A stretch of DNA of 64,000 nucleotides, from contig CP136067.1 of the NCBI GenBank assembly GCA_032622095.1, positions 81,804,705-81,868,704 on the forward strand. The letters are read 5' to 3'. This DNA comes from Siphonodentalium dalli. Its lineage: Eukaryota; Mollusca; Scaphopoda; Gadilida; Siphonodentaliidae. Within the stretch, counting starts at the first letter, position 1, and the number at the start of each line of letters is the position of its first letter. The position numbers and the translations under genes are program-made. This document shows, one piece after another, positions 56,651 to 64,000 of the stretch. The notes under the pieces were generated by a model that did not search any database, was not told where the DNA came from, and worked only from the letters and a program-made list of their open reading frames with translations.

Positions 56651-59450
56651 CTGGAATAGATGAAAAAATTATTAAAATTATTTGTCTGGGGATGTGGATT
56701 GTCATAGAATTATGTTCATGTTCACCATTTTGGCAAGTTTTTTCATAAAAAGTGTGTTATTTGTTGGAAATTGTTCAAAATTATAAGAATCTCCCCTTTC
56801 CCTTTGAATCATTAGTCACTCTGTTTATAGCTTTGAATCTTCATTAGACTGGCAGATTCCACACATGGGTGTATCATGCCACTTTGATGGTACTCTTGTT
56901 CTCATACATATAAAATTATCAATGCATGAGGCTTTGCCCTGACAATTTTTTTAGTGCAGGAAGGATATTCAGGCATGTTGGATATTACAGACATTGAAAT
57001 TAATGCCTGAAATTTGGAGCATATTGCATAGGTCTTCATTCCTACTGTATGGGAATACATCACCGCTCTTTGCTTGCTGCCAAATCAAATTGACTTATTC
57101 CAACATAATGTTTGACTTGGTATCACATTGCTGACAACCTGACACAAGAGAGATTGATTTCTGAATGCTGTCAGAGTGTGCCAGAGGCTAAGATCACAGC
57201 TCAGGTCACAAACATTCTCAGATACATGAGAAATGGTGCACTGATGAACGAATTTATTATTAACAGTGGCCATGAATGTTTTGGCTGAATCCAAGTGCTA
57301 ATTCATCAGTATTCGAATAAAAAGTAATAAAAATTTCCTCTTCGATATGCTTCTATCTGAGAATAAAAATTTGCTTTGACTTTGTGAATATCTTCACAAT
57401 GTATAAGAATGTAAACTTTTTTCTTTTTGTCTTTCTCTCTCTTTTCATCTCTGCACTTGCTCCAAACTTGAATATCTCCACCTTTATTTCCTTTATTTCC
57501 TATGCTCTCATCTCTCCCTACATTCACACACAAGTCAATCATTTATATCCTTCCAAGTGGGGACGAACAACCAGATAGGATTAACAATGGACAGTATATT
57601 TTGTTTTTCCATGTCAGAATATTCTAAACTTTAATATCACTTATTAATATATACAATAACATGTTTTTTTATGATTCCAGGAGTTGAAGGAACAACACAT
57701 TTTTTTTTTCTCTCTGAATTTCATACTTTTTTTTGCTTTGAAGGTTTTTTTGTTTAGCTTCTCTCGACTGATATCATTACGATTGGGTTCAGTTTGCTAA
57801 ACGAACTGGCTTCAATGCTTTGTTCAGATATGAGTGAGGCTTAAAGACAAAAGAAATTATTGGGTTGTGATAGTGAGATCATATATCACACGATGGACAG
57901 CGGGAGCTGATCATAAGTCTTCATTATCACTCACCCACCGTCGATCGCGCTCTCTAATTACCAAGTCCTGTTTCCAAAATTGTCAGCAATGGTTTACGCA
58001 CCATGTTGGAGTTGGCTATGATTAGACCATTGGGACTCTGTGAAGATAGTTTCTACCGCAGTATGTCTGATTCGCATTAAAAATCACACACTTCAGGCGA
58101 AGTGTGACACAGAATTGTTCACTTGAGACTTGGGCATTTTATATATAGGAGTTGGATGCTTGTATATCATTTGACATTGATGTCAATGGTGGGGGGATAT
58201 TCTCATAAATTTCAAATTTGGTATATCATGTGACACTGACATCTAATATATTCTTCAGTAAATTAGAACTTCAGGAAATAATCCATTCTAATCGATTTCC
58301 TAAATTGGTGTGTACTTATCTATGTCAACTTTATATCTGTTGGAAATAGCTGTAACCTAAAAGTAATTATGAGTTGTTTTTTTCACAGGCAATCCTACAT
58401 CCTCAGTACCATGGATATGCACATATATGAAGTATTTAACCCTTCCATGACTGGAGCTTCCTGAAATATTGCGAAAACCCTGTGCCAATGCATTCTCTTT
58501 TATGTTTATTTACCTTGACCTTGTAAGAGAATACATTGGCCTAACAATTACCTTGACCTTGTAAGCCAGTGCATTCTCTCATATATGCAAGGCTCCCTGT
58601 GGGAGACTCACATATATAATAGAATGCACAGGCACAGGATCTTTAATGCTGAACCAGCACAGCTCCCATCATAAAATGGTTAAGGGTGTGTTATTTCAGC
58701 CGACAGCCCCCCACAAAAAAGAGCTGGGTATGTCTGGTATTCCCCTCAGTTAGGTGTAAACTGATAGTGTCAAGGGGGCATGTAGGGGCTGCAGCTCCCC
58801 TTGGCCTCAATTTAACAGATGCCTGTTCTGATGTATATGTTTGCATTGGGGTTAATTGCTCTTATGAAAGGTAACAAAAATGTGTTCCCTTGTCCTTAAG
58901 TGCATCTTCCACCACTGGTCTCCAGTGTGAACATGAGAAAGTACACCGCTCTTATCTAAATATCAGAAGGAAATGTTTAGTATTCTGACAGGTAGTCATG
59001 ATATGGAAATGAGGGACCCAGTCGTGCTATTGGAATTCTATCAGGCTAATCCCCCTTATTGATTAAGTGATAGTGCCACTGGATTTGTACTGGTCATAAC
59101 ATATCGGTCAGAATATATAACCATGTAATATAATATATTCAATAGTATATACAGCGATGTAGCTGGGGGTCTATAATGGATGAGGAGTAAATGTCCATTT
59201 CAGATGCTCCAACAACTCCCCTCTCAGCCATACATCCAACTTCGGCAAACTCTATTTGCATTGCATCCCAAACTTTTAACTTGATATTTCCCACTATCTC
59301 CATAATTTTTAAATGTGTGTTTCCAAAAGTTGGAAATGCAGACGAAAATAAGATTTCTTTATATATTTTTGACTTCAATATATCTCTAAATTTTATTAAA
59401 TTGTTTAGGTAAATATTCCAACAAGTTTCTAATATACACATGCTTGATAT
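56651..59450. other. Gene-free stretch upstream of exon 1
   Basis: No upstream exon of the split gene was found. A candidate donor at about 57930 (ggtgg/gtgagt on the minus strand) is preceded by an in-frame stop. On the plus strand 57145-57294 reads DNLTQERLISECCQSVPEAK and onward to a stop without a methionine start or family match. B9 lies in the middle. Confidence 0.35.
58436..58683. mobile_element. B element copy 9
   Basis: TTAACCCTTCCATGACTGGA to cccatcataaaatggttaa. The left hairpin was replaced by a duplicated spacer (ttaccttgaccttgtaag occurs twice). The right hairpin is complete. Confidence 0.87.
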
Positions 59451-59460
59451 TTTTAATGTT

Positions 59461-60031
59461 TGTTGGATACATCCCCTTTACCTACTGCTTTGGGTGGAAT
59501 ACGTCCCATTCACCTGCTTTGGATGGAATACGCCCCCTTCACATACTGCTTTGGATGGAATACGTCCCCTTCACATACTGCTTTGGATGGAATACGTCCC
59601 CTTCACATACTGGTTTGGATGGAATACGTCCCCTTCACATACTGGTTTGGATGGAATACGTCCCCTTCACATACTGGTTTGGATGGAATACGTCCCCTTC
59701 ACATACTGCTTTGGATGGAATACGTCCCCTTCACATACTGCTTTGGATGGAATACGTCCCCTTCACATACTGCTTTGGATGGAATACGTCCCCTTCACAT
59801 ACTGCTTTGGATGGAATACGTCCCCTTCACATACTGCTTTGGATGGAATACGTCCCCTTCACATACTGCTTTGGGTGGGATACATCCCCTTCACATACTG
59901 CTTTGGGTGGAATACGTCCCCTTCACATACTGCTTTGGATGGAATACGTCCCCTTCACATACTGCTTTGGATGGAATACGTCCCCTTCACATACTGCTTT
60001 GGGTGGGATACATCCCCTTCACCTACTTCAT
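59461..60031. repeat. 32-bp minisatellite, about 18 units
   Basis: Unit ctgctttggatggaatacgt + ccccttcacata. Near-identical units in the middle, degenerate at both ends. As 32 leaves remainder 2 on division by 3, each frame cycles through LDGIRPLHIL, WMEYVPFTY and FGWNTSPSHT, and all three plus-strand frames stay open for 600-960 bases. None is credited as a gene. Confidence 0.95.
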
Positions 60032-60041
60032 TGGGTCGGGA

Positions 60042-60300
60042 GACATTCCTGCTTTGGGGTAGGAGCCATCCCTCCCCACTGCTTTGGTTTGGGGGTGGGA
60101 AACATCCTCTCCACCACTGCTTTGGGGTGGGAAACATCCTCTCCCCCACTGCTTTGGGGTGGGAAACATCCTCTCCCCACTGCTTTGGGGGTGGGAAACA
60201 TCCTCTCCCCCACTGCTTTGGGGGTGGGAAACATCCTCTCCCCACTGCTTTGGGGGTGGGAAACATCCTCTCCCCCACTGCTTTTGGGTGGGAGACCCCT
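60042..60300. repeat. G-rich derivative minisatellite, about 8 units
   Basis: Unit of 32-34 bp, ctgctttggggtgggaaaca + tcctctcccccac. The shared ctgctttgg...tgg...tcc framework shows it descends from, or shares an ancestor with, the adjacent array. Confidence 0.9.
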
Positions 60301-60528
60301 CCCCCCACTGCACCCAGTCTCTTTCCTGACACTTTAGTTCTTCATGGTCGCCTTTTCTTTCTATTTTCCCTGGCAGCTATCCTGGTTTTTACATTATTTT
60401 AATTCGACTTCAAGACAAAAAAAAAGTTTTATTTCAAATAAGTTGAAGTATAAACCATTCAATTTATAAGCCACACCAGTCATCAAAACCAGTTAAATTC
60501 AATCTCCCATCACAAAGCTACAAGCCTG

Positions 60529-60990
60529 AGTTTAGTGTGCCTGTTATTTGCAGGGTGAGGTCCCGGAGGGTGAATTTAGTGATGCTATCCCGCATAGTGG
60601 GTCAGCATCACTAAATTCCACCTCTGGGGACCTCATTTTGCTTTATAGACCTCATCGTCTCTAGAAAGCTTCTTTATTATAAAATTTCTAAAGAAACTTA
60701 GATTCTATTCTTTTTTAGTTTAGTTTCTCTAGCCCCAAATTGGCAGATGACACATTGCACAATAGAGGTTCCCAATGGATGTACATCACAACATTCACCA
60801 TTTGGGAACTTCAATCTGAGTCTATGTCATCCAGAGCAGATGAGGCCATGCAGAATGAGGTCCCCAGAGGGTGAATTTGGTGATGCTAGCCCGCTATGCG
60901 GGATAGCGTCACTAAATTCACCCTCTGGGGACCTCATTCTGCAAATGACAGGGACTCGAAACTCAGACTTTCAAGGCCAGACAACATTTC
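60529..60990. mobile_element. F element copy 6, full two-hairpin form
   Basis: Left end caagcctgagtttagtgtgc, right end tcagactttcaaggcc. Hairpins at 60555-60640 and 60853-60945, separated by an interior of about 200 bp with ttcaatctgagtctatgtca. No clear 8-bp duplication was resolved. Confidence 0.78.
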
Positions 60991-61600
60991 GTTCCCAGGC
61001 AAATAATGAAATGAAAAAACCTCTGGAGGGTTATTTAGTAACTCTAGCTGACTCCCTGTTATCCCAAATTAACAGTTAATTAATATCCACCAATTGAATC
61101 ACCACTTTGATGAAGTAATTTGCCAATTAAAATTCTGAAATCAGATTGCCGGAGTCATCTTGGGACCGATTTTGAAGCGATCCCAATTAAAAAGGTGTTT
61201 TAATTTAATTTCTCCTCAGTGTTCATTATCAGTCCTCTTGCTCATTACATTTCGTTATTTAAATTTTAAAACTATGAACAGAATTTCAGACTACACACTA
61301 GTTCAATCTGCTTGTGACAATGTTGCAACAGCAGTGATTTGAAAATTGATGAGTCACTGTAGGATGACTTTCTCTTATCTTTTCCGTTGCTTTTAAAAAT
61401 AAGAAATAAGATTTATTAAACATAGTCATGCACATTTAAATTCTCATCTACGGGTGTGAAAGCACGATATAAAATTAAACTAATTTGTGTTTTATTATGA
61501 ATACCCCAAATTATGCTCTAATGCAAATATAAATAGAGGTAGACATGGTTCAAAATGAGGTACAAATGATTTTAAATTGGATACAACTGAATTACACTTA
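60991..61600. other. Gene-free stretch
   Basis: AT-rich, nothing supported. Confidence 0.3.
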
Positions 61601-62027
61601 TAGATGCATAATCCAATTGAACACCCCTCAATTACTATTTATTTGGATTCGGGGGTAAAAAATGTTTTGTTCGAGTCGAGGAACCCACCTATCAAAGCTC
61701 AAGTTATTAGATATCGATTTTTTTTAAATCTATCACTAGTATTTTTCACCATCGAGACTTATTAGTGGCCCAGTAAAAAGTCGACGAGCTGAGGGTCTCG
61801 GACCAAATTGCGGATGAAGATGGACAACTCTAAAATCAAGAGGCTTTGTGTTGATAATAAAGCCAAATTTCATCGAACAACATTTTAATAAATAACAAGT
61901 TTAGGGCAATTTTATACTATATTTGACTGGTTAGCATTATTTTTATGCAATTAATCGATTAGACTAATAGCTGTTGTTGGAATCTGATTATATGGGGACC
62001 ATCGAATCAGATTGAGTACCTTAAGTT
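61601..62027. repeat. J repeat copy 3
   Basis: tagatgcataatccaattga to gaatctgattatatgggg and gattgagtacctt. Closer to copy 2 than to copy 1 (agtcgacgagctga, gcggatgaagatgga). Confidence 0.8.
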
Positions 62028-63341
62028 TACATTATTGGGGCTAAAACTATATTAAAATGTCCCCGATTTACAGTAAACTTTTTGGCAGGAAAAAGCCTGC
62101 AGGGATTCAAATATGCTTCGTTCAAGACTTACTTCTCAACAGTATGTTTGTTATATCTAGATATCTGTTGATACCCTCATAAAATATAGAGTTTTCTTGA
62201 GAACCTTGCTCCACAGAATTCTCGACTTTAATTTTCTATTGTATTCTTATGACCTATGAGGAGCTAATTTCCATCCATGCTCACTGAAGCAAGAGTTCAA
62301 TCGGGAGAGGAAACATGTGTCATTGTAATTAGAGAGAATCGAAGAACAAAACCAAATTGTCCTGCCTCGGAGCGCCTTACATGTAAAGAAGACATAATGA
62401 GGATATGAAATTTTAATATCATTCTTTAGACTTCGTGACAATAGTTAATAGAAAATTTAATAATTAAGAAGGAAAGGAAATCGTGGAGACTATTTTATTC
62501 CAGCCTAATAATGATAAATGCCTCTAGTTATCATAAAAAGTTACGACTAGCCTGATTGGTTTTGAATAATTGATAGACCATGTCTTGTTTTTAGCTTCCA
62601 CATTTCGACACCCCACCTCCGTTTTTCGTCCCGTCAATTAAGAAGAGTAATGAGTTAGTTATGGCCTAATCAGGTTGATGGTGTTTAATGTTGAGATATC
62701 TCCTTGTGATTGGAATTGCCAGATGACATCAGCAGTCGACTTTACATGAGATCTTGGCTGGGGGCTATCAGTGATGCTATGAGGATGTCTCCGTGTTGTA
62801 GAGACGGGACCATTTATCAATGCTGTTGACAGTGCATCCAACAGTGTAGGACCCTGCAGGGTTCCAGATTCCTATTGAATGATAGATCAGTCCTACCAGG
62901 GGCTTCTGACTTTGAGTTTTTGTGCTATTTGTCATCACAGGAAACTGCACCTGCTTAATGACCCCTCCCTGCTTGTTTAATGACTTCTCCCAGCTTCTTC
63001 CAGCATCATTCAGACTTTCTTAATGATTCTGCAGTTTCAAGCATCCATTTCTGGCTTCTCAATCAATCCTTCCTTGTTTCAGATCCCATCAATTTAGAAT
63101 TTCTTATAGCCAAACGTCATCTTTAATTGGGGAGGCACCATAGGTGGGAACCTTCTGCTCACCCTGCTTTAATAACCCCTATTTGCTTCATCTAGTATCA
63201 AACCAGGAGCTGGGGAGTGGTATGCAGAGTATCCACCCCCCCTGCCCTCAATACATCTCGTTCTCACTGTGCATTTTTCTATGCTGCCGACTTTCAAAAC
63301 AAAATGGAGCGTATATCAAAGTAATTCTATTATTTCTCCAA
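62028..63341. other. Gene-free stretch
   Basis: Unique sequence. A minus-strand ORF at 62659-62841 has a plausible upstream acceptor (aaccctgcag) but no family or phase support. Confidence 0.3.
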
Positions 63342-63573
63342 ATAAACCCTTCCATGACTGGAGCTTCCTGAAATTTTGCAAAACCCTGTGCCAATGCATT
63401 CTCTTATCCATGCGAGTCTCACATATATAAGAGAATACATTGGTGTAACAGTATTTACCTTGACCTTGTAAGCCAGTGCATTCTCTATGGGAGACTCGTA
63501 TATATAAGAAAATTCACTGGCACAGGATCTTTAATGCTTCACCAGCACTGAGCTTCCATCATGAAAATATTAA
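63342..63573. mobile_element. B element copy 10
   Basis: Left end aaacccttccatgactggag (TTAA decayed), right end tccatcatgaaaatattaa. Both hairpins are shortened. Confidence 0.82.
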
Positions 63574-64000
63574 TAAGTTCTGTGATTTTACGAGAAAAGT
63601 GTCGCACGAAACTGCTCCTCTACAATTTTTTTTCTTTTCTGCTCCATTTCTATCCATAACACTATGACTGAATATCTGGTCTGCATGATGACGTGGAGAA
63701 ATAATAGAATTACTTTGAGATACACTCCATTTTGATTTGAAATTCAGCAATATAGAAAAAAGCACACCAAGAACTGCATGTGCCGTATTCCAGTGATTAC
63801 ACAGTGTGAGACCACAACTTTGAAATTACTAGTACATGCTTGAAGGTTTCTCTGGTTCTAAAGAGCTGTTTATGGGTAATAACCGGTGGCGAGAAATTTC
63901 AGAAGAATATGATAACCCCCTCCCTCCCCTGTTGTCCTGTCCCTGTTAGCCATAGATAATTCTGGAATTGATTCATCTCATGATGTGCATGGCATCATGG
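63574..64000. other. Gene-free window end
   Basis: Nothing supported. Confidence 0.3.

Noticed and set aside
57085-57294. Possible coding relic on either strand
   Set aside because: The plus frame looks less random than its surroundings but has no start, splice sites or recognised family.
57930-57990. Possible upstream exon of the split gene
   Set aside because: A good donor (gtgagt) exists, but the required frame meets a TAG 20 bases upstream and there is no convincing acceptor.
59440-60402. ORFs of 320, 297 and 200 codons
   Set aside because: All are translations of the same 32-bp minisatellite in three frames; no unique coding sequence supports them.
62659-62841. Minus-strand 60-codon ORF preceded by an acceptor-like ccctgcag
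   Set aside because: No donor in phase and no family resemblance; cannot be tied to the gene.
1-64000. tRNA or rRNA genes
   Set aside because: No cloverleaf with matching A and B boxes and no conserved rRNA segment was noticed by eye; a tRNAscan-type run would be decisive.

Overview
The window is eukaryotic and AT-rich, and it behaves like gene-poor DNA of a marine invertebrate. The evidence is spliced exons with GT-AG junctions, non-LTR retrotransposon remains, hundreds-of-bp palindromic DNA-transposon derivatives, minisatellites, long poly-G/C tracts and many short ACATGTA-type words. The overall flavour is mollusc-like, but the phylum is an inference, not something the sequence proves. 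No rRNA, tRNA, CRISPR array or bacterial-type gene was seen.

The main result is one split gene on the minus strand. Six small exons (56564-56650, 39301-39398, 36022-36148, 31806-31985, 21124-21302 and 18164-18529) have consensus acceptors and GTAAGT/GTGAGT/GTATGT-type donors. Their reading phases join without a break across all five junctions. Together they give about 344 residues ending at a stop codon, with at least seven cysteines, possible N-glycosylation sites and a hydrophobic C-terminal tail suggesting a secreted, GPI-anchored or membrane-tethered protein. I do not recognise the family. The 5' end (start codon, signal peptide) was not found and may lie beyond 64000. The introns are about 17.2, 3.2, 4.0, 10.5 and 2.6 kb and are largely mobile-element debris.

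Repeats. Names are mine. (A) about 215-bp Tc1/mariner-like palindromic MITEs with TA target sites, 13 copies between 12.0 and 53.6 kb. (B, C, D, E, T) five families of TTAA-flanked, piggyBac-like non-autonomous elements whose ends begin TTAAC(C/T)CTTT; B, C and D share one internal hairpin module, and T is a 2.0-kb element. (F) palindromic hAT-like elements, one with a clean 8-bp duplication. (J) a 400-bp family in three copies. There is also a separate hAT-like MITE at 21.7 kb with an 8-bp duplication, a 1.09-kb element at 44.9-46.0 kb with 27-bp perfect inverted ends and an array of GCTTAAGC palindromes, and several single foldbacks.

Layout: 0.5-1.6 kb, dead LINE reverse transcriptase (minus). 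1.6-5.2 kb, old repeats. 6.8-7.1 kb, 30-bp minisatellite. 7.2-9.6 kb, F element, LINE 3' end, inverted repeat and E element. 9.6-18.1 kb, F and A elements. 18.16-56.65 kb, the split gene with its loaded introns. 56.65-64 kb, repeats including a 32-bp minisatellite (59.46-60.3 kb). Nested insertions (A inside E, D inside E) give relative ages and confirm the TA and TTAA target sites.
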